DNA of 64,000 bases from Moniliella sp. 'wahieum' (taxonomy: Eukaryota; Basidiomycota; Moniliellomycetes; Moniliellales; Moniliellaceae): contig RSEE01000026.1 of assembly GCA_003971905.1 (NCBI GenBank), positions 124,001 through 188,000 on the forward strand. Reading direction: 5' to 3'. How positions within the stretch are numbered: position 1 is the first letter of the stretch; each line of letters begins with the position of its first letter. Both the position numbers and the translations under genes were made by a program. Below the pieces are notes generated by a model. That model was not told the DNA's origin. It saw nothing but the letters and a program-made list of their open reading frames with translations, and ran no database searches. This document shows, one piece after another, positions 11,171 through 23,248 of this stretch.

Positions 11171-14100
11171 TTAGTAGACCTCGAGCACCCAGCGCTCATC
11201 TTCCTTGAGCTTCTCAAGATGTTCTTCGGCCTGGGCACGGGACAAGCCCTTGTGTTGTAGACTGCCAATGACAGCCTCAGTAATGTCGGGCACGGGCCAG
11301 GTCCTAAAACAGAAGAGAGGTTAGTAGGGAGCTCATGCAGTGAAGTGGGAGAGAGAGACGTACGGTCCACAGAGGTAGAAGTACCCCTTGTCCTTCTCCT
11401 CGGCTTGACCAAGGCGTCGGCCAGAGTGGCCACCTTGATCGTCCCGCCCGCAGCAGCAATCTCGGGGGCAAGGTAAGACGACATAATCTCGGCATCATGG
11501 GAAATCTTGTCTTGGATGTAGATCTTGTGCTTCTGGTCGCGCGAGAAGGCCAGCCCCAGGCGGGTGAGAATGCCGTCGGCTTGGAATGCCTCCAGCTCCT
11601 CGCCATACAGGTACTCTTTGCTGCGGTAGCGCGAACCAAAGTAGTACACCAGCGGACCAATTGGAAGACCCTGGGCCTTTGCACCGCACGAGCTTGGAGG
11701 AAGGCACGGAAAGGCGCTGCGCCAGTGCCCAAGCCGGCCATGATGATCGGCTGTTCGGACAGCGGAGGCAGTTTCATCACTGAGGGCGCACCGATACCGT
11801 CACCTTGTCGCCCGGACGGAGCTTGGAAAGGTAGCGTGTGCACTGGCCGTAACGCGGCGCCCCACTCGGCGTCTTCCAATCCACAGTAACAATCACAGGT
11901 GCACCGACTCTCCCACCGCAGCCTGGGCCGACGCAATGGAGTAGTGGCGCGGCTGAATGTCCTCAATGTGGGTAAGCAGATCGGTGACGGTAAAGTTGGC
12001 CAGCACCGAGGGGAACATCCGCAACACCTCAGCATACGTCACCGTCTCCACCTCGGCGTACTTCTTAAACGTGCTGTTGCCCTCGGCGAAGCGACAAAGC
12101 GGAGCCACTTGGCCTCGTTGGCGTTTGCCGCCTTGTCGGCCAAACGGCGTAAAAGTTCTTGCCAGGACGACCAAAGATATCTTTGCGTTGAAGCAGCAGC
12201 TGGAACACAGTAAGCGACTCTGCCTTGCCGCCCTCGGTCGGCACGCTGATGACCTCGTCAGGCTGGAAGCCCGTCCAGCGAATAAACTCGCGCACTTCGT
12301 CTTCGTCGTTCCAGCCGTGCACACCGAGAGCTTCTCCGACCTCGTACGTAAGATCCGTGCCCTTGGTCGACATCTCCAAGTGGAAGACATTGCGATCATA
12401 GTCCAGTGGGGTCAGACGACGATTCTCTGTCACTTCCACCTCCCAAAGCTTTTCGGGGGCCAGGTCGGCACGAAGAGAATCGGCTTGGAGATCATACGCC
12501 TCAGGGTACAGCTTTTGCCATGCGGCCGAGGCCCAAGAAGCAGTATGGGCCACAGGCTCAGCCACCGCCCCAGCGCGATCATCCAAACGGCAAAGCCAGT
12601 GTACTCCCAGTCCGGCAACACGGGCACCGACTTGCCCTCTTCCTCCTTGGCAGCGGCGAAAACGGCCGAGTCGTACGACACGGGCGCAAGAGCCTTGCCG
12701 ACAAAAGACACGAGCTCCTCCACCTTGATCCCGGAAACTTCGGCAAGAGTAGCTTGGGCCAGAGCAACCAGTGTGGCAGTGGCCTTGAGGTGCACCTGCA
12801 GCGCAGCAATAGCGAGGACCGCCGAGCCACTTCAGCGTCAAGCGAGACCTGCTTTGCCTTGGCATTGCCCGTTGTCAGAGACGCCTCGAGCTGAGAAACA
12901 ACCGATGCAGTATCGATGGCGACCAGCTTGAGGGACAAGGCGGCGATGGAGCGCTGTACGATCGGTGCCAACCGTTCCGAAAGAACCTCTGCAGCAGGAG
13001 CGTCCCAGCCCGATGTGTCGAGCACCACCGTACCCCCCAAGGCGGCGGAGGAAAGGATGTTCAGCGTCGAAGCAATTGATCCGCCTGGGCCAAGACCACT
13101 GTCTGGGCTTGACCATCCTGCGCCGCAGCAGCAACGGACAGGCTGCGCGGGCCAAGACAAGGTCCGAACGCACGATACCGCCGCCTGGGGGCCGTGGAAG
13201 TTGTCAAAGCGTTCGTCCGGCACGAGAGTGCCTTGGCCGCACCAACCCCGAGGCAGCTGCATCGGCAAAGATGCGGGCAATGATCTGACCAGCATAGGTC
13301 GTAGCACTCGATTCGGTGTCCAGGACGGTAAGCAGTTTTCCTGTCGCCGAAGCGGAGGCCGACGGAGCCTGATCGGCGCGCGCCACCACCTTGGACCACG
13401 ACGTGGGACCTGCAATGAGCAGCTCCAGCGCGGCCAGATCTGAGCCACTCCAGCGTCCGCAGGGGCGGCAAGGATGGAAACGTCGGTCGTGGTGTCAAAG
13501 AAAGCGGCTTCCACGTCCGCGGCAATCACGCCCTGGTCGATTTCCAAAACGGCAACACGCTTCGCACTGGCGGGCACGGCAGCTAGGAGGGCAGCCTCAT
13601 CCCAGGGGCGCACGATCCGCACAGCCAAAACAGCCGTCTTGGCCTTGGACTCGGCATTGAGACGGGAGTAGGCCAATTTGGCCGCGGCAGCGACGGAGGT
13701 GTTGGGGACAACGAGGACCACCTCCGGGTTTGCCGGGCCGACGTAGGAAAATGCGTCAAACTTGGCGGGCAAGCACATCGAGGACAGTTTCACCCTGGGC
13801 GCTCTCTACCTTGGTCGAGGGTGCAAGGCCGGGTCGATCTCACGGCCAGTAAGACGCCGTCGAAGATATGAGCCAGGCTGCCCTTTGTGGCTTTGTACGC
13901 AGCTGCCGCCACATCTGCCGCTTCATTCTGGTCCGAGGTGTAAATCACAGTCCACTGACCGTCCCCCCAGCCAATAGGGAGGCAGCCAGCAACGTAGAAG
14001 GGGCATTGTCGATAAGTTGCAGAGCTCCTTCGCCCGTGCCTGACACAGCGTGTCCAGCGCTCGACACCTGAGCCACAATCCGCCCGGAAGACTGGGCAAA

Positions 14101-14822
14101 GGCCAGGCAGGGGCCATAGCGACCAAGCCCTGAGCGTTGGTCAAGATGGATGCGGTGAGACCATCGCTGGTTAAAGAGCCGAAGTAGAGGCACCCGAGAG
14201 GTAACCCAAGACCGCGGTAGCCGCCCCTGCACGTGGTCTGGAGGGAGTAAACCTTGGTGGTCTTGGCGATTCAATACCCTTCTCATGAGCGGCCTCGACC
14301 CAACGACCAAAGGAGGTAGCATCCGAGTCGTACACAAACACACGTCGAACCGTAGTAGGATTGGCGTTCGATCAGGCCAACTCCCGTGCTGCCATTAAGG
14401 GGCCGCGATGCCCAGAGAGGAGCATGGTGCGAAGGCTCCGCCGCGCATCGCTTGTTCGGCGAGGAGGGAGGCGTGGGTTGCGTGTGCTTCGCGGGTGCCT
14501 CGGGGGGGGTGCGGCTGCTCAACGCCCGTGGCGCCCACGACGGTAGCGTTGTCAAGGTCGGTTGATCCAAGCGACTGGGCACTGGGGGCCGGGGTAGTGA
14601 GCTTGGGGACAGCATCCTCTGTTTTGGCAACACCGGGATGGCGCGGAGGTCCAGAGAGCGGGGGGTAGCGCGCTCGACAAACTCGACCGGCCCGAGGGAG
14701 GGAACGGGCTCATGCTTGGCAGCGACCTTCTGAGCCAGGATGACCGAGCCAACGCCGGCAGCCAAACCACCCGCGAAGATGGCGGCCGTCTGGGCGAAGG
14801 AGGCGGAGCGCTCGGACGTCAT
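11171..14822 (-). CDS. MET10: Sulfite reductase (NADPH) flavoprotein subunit, MET10 type
   Basis: Alpha subunit of assimilatory sulfite reductase, passing electrons from NADPH through FAD to the hemoprotein for sulfide and cysteine/methionine synthesis. The fungal architecture is visible: an N-terminal pyruvate-ferredoxin-oxidoreductase-like half (VRRVFVYDSDATSFGRW, about 14290; then AVLEIDQGVIAADVEAAFFD, about 13520), and the CPR-type FAD domain (ENRRLTPLDYDRNVFH, GEALGVHGWNDEDE, and RHYSIASAQ for FAD). The NADPH domain follows (MAGLGTGAAPFRAFLQ, GSRYRSKEYLYGEE, AFSRDQKHKIYIQD). A 59-bp intron (11304-11362) joins YLCG to PTWPVPDITEAV, and the chain ends in the family's aromatic tail ERWVLEVY. 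Start at 14822 (MTSERSASFAQTA) is the first ATG before a hydrophobic stretch. At least eight frame changes occur; the span is nonetheless continuous and near the usual 1,050-1,150 residues. Confidence 0.92.
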
Positions 14823-15330
14823 GGCGAAGCCTTGGAGAGGTCGAGTGGGGGGAGGGGAGGGAGAGGGGGGAGTGGAGGTGGGGGGGGGGGGGGACGGGAG
14901 GAGGAGTTAGAAGAAAAAAGAAAGCTAAGTCCGCGATTTGCTTTGACGAGCTTTAATTAATAGTTTAAGCACGCCATCTATGGCTTCCCGCCGGTAACTC
15001 ACTTGTGCTCACTGGAATCCGTCTTTCAAACTTGCAATGTTGCACGGCGCAGCCTGTTTCCAGCTCCAACCGCCCACGCCGAATAAAACTTTCAAGCGTA
15101 GCGCGCATATCCATCGCATCCACATCTCCGAGTGATTGCTTGCCAGCCCAGGCACACGGCGAACGCCGACCCCATCGTGATAAGCCAACGTGCCAACCCT
15201 CCAAGTAGGAAATGACTATCATCCCTCGTTCTCTGCTATCTGGATTGCGCTCCCCTCTGTTGTGCATGTTCCTGTCCCGCTCTACTACATACAAGACTGT
15301 AGTTGCATAGAACCTTTCAAGGTTGACAGC
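14823..15330. other. Intergenic, with a G-homopolymer
   Basis: A run of about 12-14 G near 14880-14893 and purine-rich flank sit directly upstream of the MET10 start and may be its promoter. No gene is seen. Confidence 0.6.
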
Positions 15331-16316
15331 CTATTCTCCGTATGCATTGCATGTTCCTCTTCTCGCTTCGTAATTGTGGCCTAGGCGTTTCATGCTGTCC
15401 CCCAGGGGCCTGCTGAACACGAAGCCCATGTGGCCCTTGTACAGCTCGCCGTATGGCTTGGGTGAGGTCCAGCCATCCAACACATCGCCCTCCAGATCAT
15501 ATCTTCCACGCCCAAGGGGCGACAGACTTCGAGACTCGCGTCTTCGCCCGGCTTGGTCCCTTCACCCCACATGGGCTTACTCAAGTCTCCACCTGGGCAG
15601 GCAGAGAGGGCACAGAGCAAATCCTGTTCGGCAAAGAACTCAAGGTAGTCTCCCTTCTTCGCCGGGCACGTCTTCATAAAGTACTTGTCTTCGGCATTGA
15701 GCCAGTAGCTTGGTGTACGTTCAAAACATCGTGCACGTCTTCTTCCCTCAGTCCGAATGGGATAATGGCGCGGGTCAGGTTTGAATGACAGTGGAAATCA
15801 AGTCTTCCCCCGTCAGCATGCGATTCACATAGGGATCGCATCGCGTGCCCAAAAGATCGTGAACCCTTCCCCCTCTCCATCGACACCGTACCAAGAAAGC
15901 GTGTCGGCGGTAATGGTACAAAGCGGACGAAGGTAAGGGAGAGTAGACCAGAGCCGGTCATACACGGAAACGTGCTGCCAAAATTCAAGGGGGTAAGTAC
16001 AATCCCCACCACGCGTTGACATCGCACGCACCGAACGCTGCAGTTGCCTCGTTCTCGCCGCCCAAAGACGTTCACGGGGGTTGTCGGCATTCCAGATGTT
16101 CAGGTCGCCCACCTGAGGGCCCTCCATCGCTACAATCCGACACACTTGCCCGGCCTTCACCTTCCAAGCGCGGCCACTGCGAATGGGCACGACCAGCTCG
16201 GAGGCTTTGGTGCGCTGGCTGGCTGCAATCTTATCGTAAAATGGCTTGTTGACATCAAGCGGCGTCCCCGGCAGGGCTTGGTACGCGGCCTCCGTCAGTC
16301 TGGATGAAGAAGCCAT
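15331..16316 (-). CDS. DUF1989 (urea carboxylase-associated) family protein
   Basis: Members of this family accompany urea carboxylase or amidolyase and aminomethyltransferase-like genes; fungal roles are poorly defined. It starts MASSSRLTEAAYQALPG at 16316. Recognisable family blocks in order: PIRSGRAWKVKAGQVCRIV, GPQVGDLNIWNADN, NPRERLWAARTRQLQ, LWSTLPYLRPLCTITADTLS, then NLTRAIIPFGLREEDVHDVLNV, KTCPAKKGDYLEFFAEQDLL and CALSACPGGDLS with the conserved Cys and Gly. The last part (GELYKGHMGFVFSRPLGDS) needs a frame change near 15470; others occur near 15700 and 15830. The corrected length of about 310 residues fits the family. No urea carboxylase gene is nearby, so context adds nothing. Confidence 0.85.
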
Positions 16317-16849
16317 GATGTTGATGTTGGTGGTGGTGGCAAGGACGGAGGAAAGAAAAGGTACAGACCGGTTTCTTAGCTCGACAAGCACGACATCTGC
16401 GCGGTTATCTGAAGAGTGCTCCCCACTTGCGCTGATCATATTACGGTCCCTGACCGTGTCCGACCATCGGCTGTTTTCTTCGGGTGATGTGTTCGTGGTC
16501 ACTACGTTGTTCAGGCAGTACCACAGTGTTCCCCCTGCGCCTCGTTAAACATTCGTCACATTTTTGTCACATCTGTCCATCACACTGTTTCACCGTGGCT
16601 ATTGTGAGTGGCACTGCTCTCTATATAGTTAAGAGGTTTGCTTTCGGCGTAGCCTGCGCCGCGCGCCCTATCCGTGGCGCCTCCACCTTGTTCCAATTGT
16701 AAGCCGCTCGCGTAGTAGGCGCTGCTGGCGCATTCCTCTGTTCTTCCCTAAGGCCTAAGGCGTAACACCGCCAACTCTTCGCTCAACGTGCGCTCAACTC
16801 GCTACCTCAGGCGATAGGCGTGGGTGAAAAAGGAGAGGAAACGTGACGT

Positions 16850-16877
16850 ATGACTAGTGACTAGTGACTAGTGACTG
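16850..16877. repeat. (GTGACTA)n tandem array
   Basis: Three to four perfect copies of a 7-bp unit containing the ACTAGT palindrome (GACTAGTGACTAGTGACTAG). Confidence 0.9.
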
Positions 16878-17214
16878 GAGGGGGAGATAAGAGAGATATG
16901 AGAGAAGACCTGGTGTGTGGGGAAAGAGTTTCTCTAACCTCTGTTTCCCATAGCTGCAGAAGACCTGATAATAAAAAGTTGGTGCATTGCATTGTAAGAC
17001 CGGAGGAACCCAAGGGGTTAGGTGATGAACCTCTGGAAACGTAAAGCAATGCAATCGCGGTGATGGTCTCGTTAGGTCGAAGCCTTATGCCACACCCAGA
17101 GGAGACAATGGTTCAAACAAGCCTGAGTATACACGTGGAGGCTTCGGAGGTCAACTAAGGGGCAAAGGGTGATAAGACGCCTTAGCCTATGTACGGGACC
17201 GCGGGTCTCAACAT

Positions 17215-17350
17215 GCATTATTAGCACATGAGCTACGGCATCGCGCTAGAGAATATTGCTGCCCTCCAAGAAAGGAATGTATTTGAAGGAGTGCGCCAGG
17301 AAAGGGGACTTGGGCTTGGGCTACTAACCGGTGCCACTATACCATAGTCT
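17215..17350. repeat. Dispersed repeat family A, copy 2
   Basis: Shares GCACATGAGCTAC, GAATATTGCTGCCCTCCAAG and the terminal GGGCTTGGGCTACTAACC with the copies at 9.4 and 55.6 kb. Read on the opposite strand the end is GTGGCACCGGTTAGTAG, similar to a tRNA A-box/D-arm. Confidence 0.65.
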
Positions 17351-18503
17351 GGCACCACAGTAGCTGATGGTCCTCGAGGGGGATGCGGTGGAATAATGGT
17401 GGCGGTTGCATGGTTATTAACGGTCAAGGCCAACCAACGACACCTACACAGGGACTTGCATCAAGCACAGCCACAGTTTCCACTGTATTATTTGTGGTTG
17501 CGGAACAAAGAAAGCAGACGCGAAAACCATCGGAGTTCCTAACGCCGAAAGGGACTGAGTACTGAAGGGACCTCTTAAGGCCCAAACCACGAGCCACCAT
17601 GTGGCTCAACAGATTCAAGCAGGGGAAAAAAGGCTATGGCTCCTATCATTGATACCGTTTGCAGAAAGAGTAGAGCTAAAAAAGCACAAAACAACGTGCT
17701 GCGCTATCATCGAATGAGGCTGAGGCGCTAAGGAGAGACCGCTCTCCATGGCGGGCGCATCGGAACACGTTCTTCATCTGCTGTTGGGAGCGCGTGGTCG
17801 AATACTGTGTTGTAACCGCGGTGCAACCCGCCAAAATCGCATCTGTACGAATGCATCATCAACCATGCATCAGCATCATGCGTCATTAGCATTGGAGACC
17901 AAAAGGAGGAAAGGAGGTTGGGCAGCTGTTATGCACGGTGTACTGTTGCTACTATTAGAGGTACTTGAAGCTTGGGAGAGGGTCTCGCTGTGGTGTGTGG
18001 GGATCGATGAGATCGTGAGAACGCCCAAACTCAACGGAGTTTGATTCCTTGGGGCCATTCCAAACTCTGCCCCAACTGAAATCGTCTCTGTTGAGCATGA
18101 AGGTGGCGGGCTGGCTGAGACCCTGCCTGTTGCCCAACTCAAGCGCTATTGGGGCCCCGCAAAGAGCTTGACACACTTAACCGCAGAGGACCAGTGTATC
18201 TGTGACCAAAGTTACCGCCGCACAAAGGCCCGCATAGGCAGGCGGGCAGTGAGCGAATACTGAAACATCGGAACCCTCGGGTGGCGGACGCGGCCAAACA
18301 TGCACGAGCCATCATGCATCATGCATCACTTGCCACCATTGTTGCTTTCTGTTGGCCGTTGGGGTATACGTCCTGGGACGTCCCAAGCCTGATTAGCAAT
18401 TGGGTACCAATGCATGCGATTATTTTTATCCCCAACCCGCCTTTGTCCTCTTCCTGGCTCTTCCTCCCACCACTACCACTACCACTACCCACTACCCACA
18501 GCG

Positions 18504-19011
18504 ATGCAGCCTGTACCTGCTGCCCACCCGCCCCTCCCAAATGACAGCGCACCTCCAGCGCCCAATACGCCACGCACCTGGTTCGCGGATGCATTCCTTG
18601 GTGCCGTCGAGGCCTGGTCCGACTTCAGCCTGTCGGACCCCGAATCGCCAACAGACGAGTTGATGCCCTCCAGTGTAGGAGACACTCTGTCCGGTCGTTC
18701 TACGGTTGGCTACTTTCTCCTGAAGTCGAACTCGACTTGAATTCCTGTACCATTTTCATCGCTCGCACACGCTTTCACGTATTTCTTTCATTCTCATTGG
18801 TGGTACCATTTACGCGGGGTTCAACCGGTCAAGGTGGAGGCTGAATATTCGGAATGCTGCGGATGGCAGCTCCGTCAACTGTCCCATGGTCCTGCGAAGG
18901 CCTTGTGTCCCACAAGCATTTTACGCATTGCATCACGTCAATACCGTTCCTGGTCCAGCCTATGGTCTCTCTGGTGTATACATGTCAAGCGAGGATCTCA
19001 GCCAGCATTAG
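18504..19011 (+). CDS. Unrecognised protein with one transmembrane segment
   Basis: Starts MQPVPAAHPPLPNDSAPP at 18504: a Pro-rich, acidic N-terminus with TWFADAFLGAVEAWSDFSL. After a frame change near 18725-18735 a long open stretch reads FHRSHTLSRISFILIGGTIY, giving one probable membrane helix, then a basic and mixed tail ending in YGLSGVYMSSEDLSQH. A further open stretch (about 19105-19314, with WVEVFVDRLGRRTIVSISF) may be its continuation in another frame. I do not recognise a family. The Pro-rich N-terminus, single helix and downstream beta-like segment would suit a mitochondrial or ER membrane protein, but that is a guess. Confidence 0.45.
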
Positions 19012-19514
19012 CTTCTTTTCGCCCTACCATGTCGAATGCTCCATGTCTTCTCCGATAAATCAATCGTCCCATCGCTCGCTCCGTCAGTATACTCTGTTCG
19101 TATGTGAATAAGAGATGAGCACAGGGCTACCCGCAGTGTTCCCTGGCACTCAGCGGGCACCAGGTTTCCTGGAGGGACTCGCCAAAGCGATGGCTGTTGG
19201 GTGGAGGTTTTTGTAGACAGGCTGGGACGCAGGACGATCGTCTCCATCAGTTTCAATCGTCCTCCCACGTGGCGCGTGATGGCTGTCCATGCACCACGAG
19301 GCACCCAGGGATGATGACCATCGCTGGGGCGGGTGTTACGTAAGGGCGTTTGGGTGAGGCGCTGGGACAGGCTTTTGCCTGGGGCGCTGGCGCTGCGCGC
19401 TGAGGTAAGAAGACCCGGCACAGACACTGGCGCCGTGCGCGCGCAGCCCGGGCGGGCCGAGGCGGGGGCGCTGGGATCGGACGCGTTGCACGCGTCCTGT
19501 GCGCGTCTGCTCCG

Positions 19515-22479
19515 ATGCGCACAGAGCCACCCACCTGCGTTGGTCTTCCCATCGTCTCATCACCGCCACCACCACCACCACCACCGCCATGGACGCTGCC
19601 TCGCCCATCTGCCCCAGCCCTCTGCCGGAAGCGCACCCACGCCATCCCCGGTGCCAGCCAACCCCACCCCGCACATGCCGCATCCGTCCTCCCCGGCGTC
19701 TCGGTATCGCCCGCATCTGCTGGTGCTGTTGCTGGCGCTGCTCCTTCGGCCTCTACGCCTGCTTCCACTTCTACTTCTGCCGCAGCCGCAGCCGCCCCTC
19801 TCGCTCCCCACCTGCCCTTATCGCAGCCCCATGCCGGCAATGCCGGTAGTCCTCCTTTGCCCAATCCCGCTCCCGCCACCTCCATGCCCCCACCTGGTGC
19901 TGGCAGTGGTACGGCGGGCGTTCCCGCAGGTGCTCGCCCCGGTGCCCCCGCAGGTGCACCCGCTGACGCGCCTCCTCCTGCTCGCATCTATCTTGCGACT
20001 TACTCGGTGTGCCGGTATACGAGCTCACGGTCCGCGGCATTGCGTGCATGCGGCGGAGAGCCGATGGTACCTTAACGCAACTCAGATCCTCAAGGTCGCT
20101 GGGGTGGAGACGCGGCGGACGAAAGTGTTGGACAAGGTCATTCTCACCGGCGAGCATGAGAAGGTGCAGGGCGGTTATGGCAAGTACCAAGGGACATGGA
20201 TCCCGCTCCATCGCGGGATACAGTTGGCAACCCAGTTCAATGTAGCCCACCTTCTCAAGATGCTCCTGGAGTTTGACCCTGCTGGTGAGAGTGCCCTCAC
20301 TGTCGCGCCCAAGGTAAGCGACCCAATCCGAATGCGCCGTCGCAGAGTGTCAACCGCCTCCCTCCCAAGCCGCCTCGTCCTCCCCTAACAATGGATCGGC
20401 AGCCGTCATGGCTGCCGCCGCAGCCGCCCTGCGGCGGTGCCCCAGAGCTTTTTCAGTCTCCCTCACCAACAGGCGGGCTACCGCACCTCCCCCGTCCTTT
20501 GCTCCGCCGCCCGATGCCAGTTCTGTTTCCACCGGACCGAGCCAGATTCCACGCTTCCTCACCCTTTGCCCCCCTTCGGACGAACCAGCAAACAAGCGAC
20601 AAAAATTTGCACCTCCGGGTTCAGGCTATCATCTGGTCCCCCTGCGGGCCCTCGTTCAGGCAGCGGAGAGGGTGAGCATTCAAATGTCTTGACGGGACTC
20701 GAACCCGTGCGGGATCTCAACACGCTTGGGCCTGATGGGGGCTTGCTTCGTGCTGCCGCCTTGACACCAGAGGATAGCAAGGGGGCAGATGCACTACGCA
20801 TGGGAAAGAGCGCACGGGTGATCATCGGCCCACCCGAAGCTTGGCGCATGACCCCACCGCCCGCTTTGCCGATCGTCCCCAGGCGTTCATCTCAACGGGC
20901 GCAGACGAGGCGCAGGCGAGCACTGAAGGATGTCTTGACCAACGTCTTCCTCGCCACCAATGGCGAAACCGACTCAAACAGCCAATTGGGTACGCCTACC
21001 ACCCAATTCCAAGCCCTCTTGGCTCGTATGTCGGCGGCTCTGGCTCAGGCTTCGGGGCCCTCCGTGTCAGTGCCTGCAGTGAGCGCCAACATTATGATTG
21101 ACGACCACGGTCATGCCCCCCTCCATTGGGCGGCTGCACTGGGCCAAGTGGGATTGGTCAAGATGCTGGTCGCTTTACCCTCCAGTCAGGGGGGGGCGAA
21201 CGTGCAAGCAGGCAATTTTGCTGGAGAGACAGCGCTACACCGTGCTGTGCTGGTAACGAACGGATTTGAGGCGAACGTCTTTCCCGAGATTTTGAACTTG
21301 CTGGGGCCTCCATTGCCACACGTGACTACAAACGTCGCTCCATCCTTCATCACATTGCCATGGTGGCTGCCTTGCGTGGGCGGGCCTCTTCGGCTCGATA
21401 CTATCTCGCCTCGGTACTTGACGTCCTGTTCCCCAACGCCCTGGTACGACGGCCACGGACACCAAATCCCCACCCATCATCCCCCCGGCCAAAGCACAGG
21501 AACTGCTGGACGCCCAAGACGACGATGGTGAAACGGCATTGGGAATCGTTTCTCGGATTGGGAACGCAAGTATGATTCGGATGTTGCTCGAGTGTGGGGC
21601 TCGCAAGGATATTCCCAACCACCTTGGTATTCGTCCATCCGACTGGGGGGTGGAGCTGGCTCAGATGGTGCCAACGAAGTTATCAACTCGGAAAGTGCAG
21701 GCGCTCTTCCTCCCATGCCCCTGGTGAAGAGCCAAGATGTGATGAAAGGTATGTCCTCCGTCTCTCCTTGTCCCGATGGAAGCTAACTACGGTCTGAATC
21801 AGACATCCATGCGATGTTGGAGGAACTCAAGGCACTCCATGCCGAGGAGATGAACAACAAACACAAGACGTTAGCAGAAGCCCAGGCAGCGCTGCAGGCC
21901 TCGACTCGCGATCTTGCTGCCCAACGGCGAAAACTTGCCGAAGCCCGCAAGCCGACGGGGAGATTGACCAAGCCAAGCATACTGTGGCTCACGTGGACCG
22001 GGTTGTGGCTTCCCTTGCCTCCTTTGACACGGATCCTCCTCTTGCTCCTGAAGACCAGGAAGAGTTGAATGTGCTCGACGCAGAACGAACGAAAGCAGAT
22101 CAAACTTGGGACCTGTTTCTCCGCCCCTACCTCTCTCCCACCTCTATGGAAGGCGAGGGGAGGAGGAGCTGGTACGATTGCGCTGGCTCGCTTCGGCGCT
22201 GGAGCAACAAGCCTCCAGCTGGACCACACGCGCTCAAGCCATCTCGACCAGGCCGCGGCGCATGCGGCGCAATGTCGCCGTGCGGTGGCCCTGTGCTGCA
22301 ACGTGGACGAAGCGCGAATCGAGGACATTCTCGAGGATCTAATTGTGGCGGTCGAATCCGATGGTCCGTCGGTGGATCTGGTTAGGGTGGCGGGCTTTAT
22401 GAATGTGGCCAAGCCCTTCCCCGATTCGGAACCACCCAACCCCATCCCCAGCCAGCCCACCTCGCCTGTCGAACCGTGA
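19515..22479 (+). CDS. MBP1: APSES/ankyrin transcription factor, Mbp1-like (MBF subunit)
   Basis: DNA-binding subunit of an MBF-type complex that drives G1/S genes through MCB (ACGCGT) elements. A Pro/Ala-rich N-terminus precedes the APSES/KilA-N domain (about 19985-20290): RIYLATYS, VYELTVRGIACMRRRADG, YLNATQILKVAGVE, VQGGYGKYQGTWIPLHRG, FNVAHLLKMLLEFDPA. After a disordered linker come ankyrin repeats (DDHGHAPLHWAAALGQVGL, GETALHRAVLVTNGFEAN, DDDGETALGIVSRIGNASM). A 54-bp intron (21749-21802, GTATGT...CAG) is followed by a coiled coil (IHAMLEELKALHAEEMNNK) and the Mbp1-type C-terminus (CNVDEARIEDILEDLIVAV, VDLVRVAGFM). Frame changes occur within the APSES domain, near 20000, 20070 and 20110. 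The start is provisional: the first ATG in the frame that enters the domain. A very short candidate intron lies at about 20315-20344. Confidence 0.92.
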
Positions 22480-23248
22480 ATCTAAATCAGCCTTATTGTA
22501 CATCTTTTTTCCCCTCGGAGCTTGAACGAGGAGTTCCCTCTCCTTATCACTCCTCTGTTCGATGCCATCTATTCTCATCTGTATCTCCCGTATGTTGGTG
22601 ACAAGGAGATGGGTGTAAACGTAACCGTAAGCTGTATGAGAGCTACAGGGATGTAGAGAGGTGTTGGAGACAACTAATGCGGGGTCAAACCAAGGCATTG
22701 GGCAACAGTAGTTTGAGTCTTCTGTCCGCTCTGAGCCACTTGTCCGCAGCACTATGCCTAATTCGAGCTGTCCGCTTTCCGTATGGGAAGGGCCGGGCCA
22801 ACATCATTTCAGGCAGCTAGCTATATAGGCGCACAATCAGGATGTGGTCTTACATCGTCCATGGGCATGACCATCATGACCAGAGTCTGACATGAACAGC
22901 AGTGCACTCACAGTATAGGATACACTCACATAAACAAGATCACTCTGATAACTCGAGGGGTAGATGCACAAGGGACCGGGTTGATTTTTGTGTGACAGAG
23001 GTACACGCGTGCTTGACTTAGGTGCTTTAACTGTGCTTTAACTGTTAGGTAGAGAGTTGAGAATTGAGGGTCGCCGAAGATGACGCACTGACGCGGTGAT
23101 GACAGATGAGCCAAAGGAAACGCACGAAAGCTTGACGTGTTGTATTATCGAGGCTCACGATGACGATAAAGGCGGGGTGGGGTGGGTGGGGGGAGAGATA
23201 ACAGGGAGAGGGGTGAGAGTGATGTGCACGGTGTGCTACAATCGCGAT
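22480..23248. other. Intergenic, convergent gene ends
   Basis: Lies between the 3' ends of the Mbp1-like gene (+) and the disordered protein (-). A, C and T-rich 3' sequence near 22505; no gene seen. Confidence 0.55.

Larger units (their letters stand above)
16317..18503. other. Intergenic region with repeats
   Basis: No gene supported in 2.2 kb. Contains a GTGACTA tandem array (about 16850-16877) and copy 2 of dispersed family A (17215-17350), plus ATGCATCATG words near 17855-17885 and 18300-18330. The first 300 bp probably carry the promoter of the DUF1989 gene. Confidence 0.55.

Noticed and set aside
11171-14822. MET10 considered as a pseudogene because of many frame changes
   Set aside because: Every domain is conserved to the last residue, with a working intron and no deletions; ribosomal protein genes in the same window show the same kind of breaks.
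19253-19987. Gly/Ala-rich open stretch of 244 codons on the minus strand
   Set aside because: It is the antisense of the Pro/Ala-rich N-terminal region of the Mbp1-like gene; GC-rich codons give open antisense frames.
20690-20720. ACGGGACTCGAACCCGT string resembling a tRNA T-arm
   Set aside because: It is within the coding reading of the Mbp1-like linker (TGLEPVRDLNTLG) and no cloverleaf forms around it.
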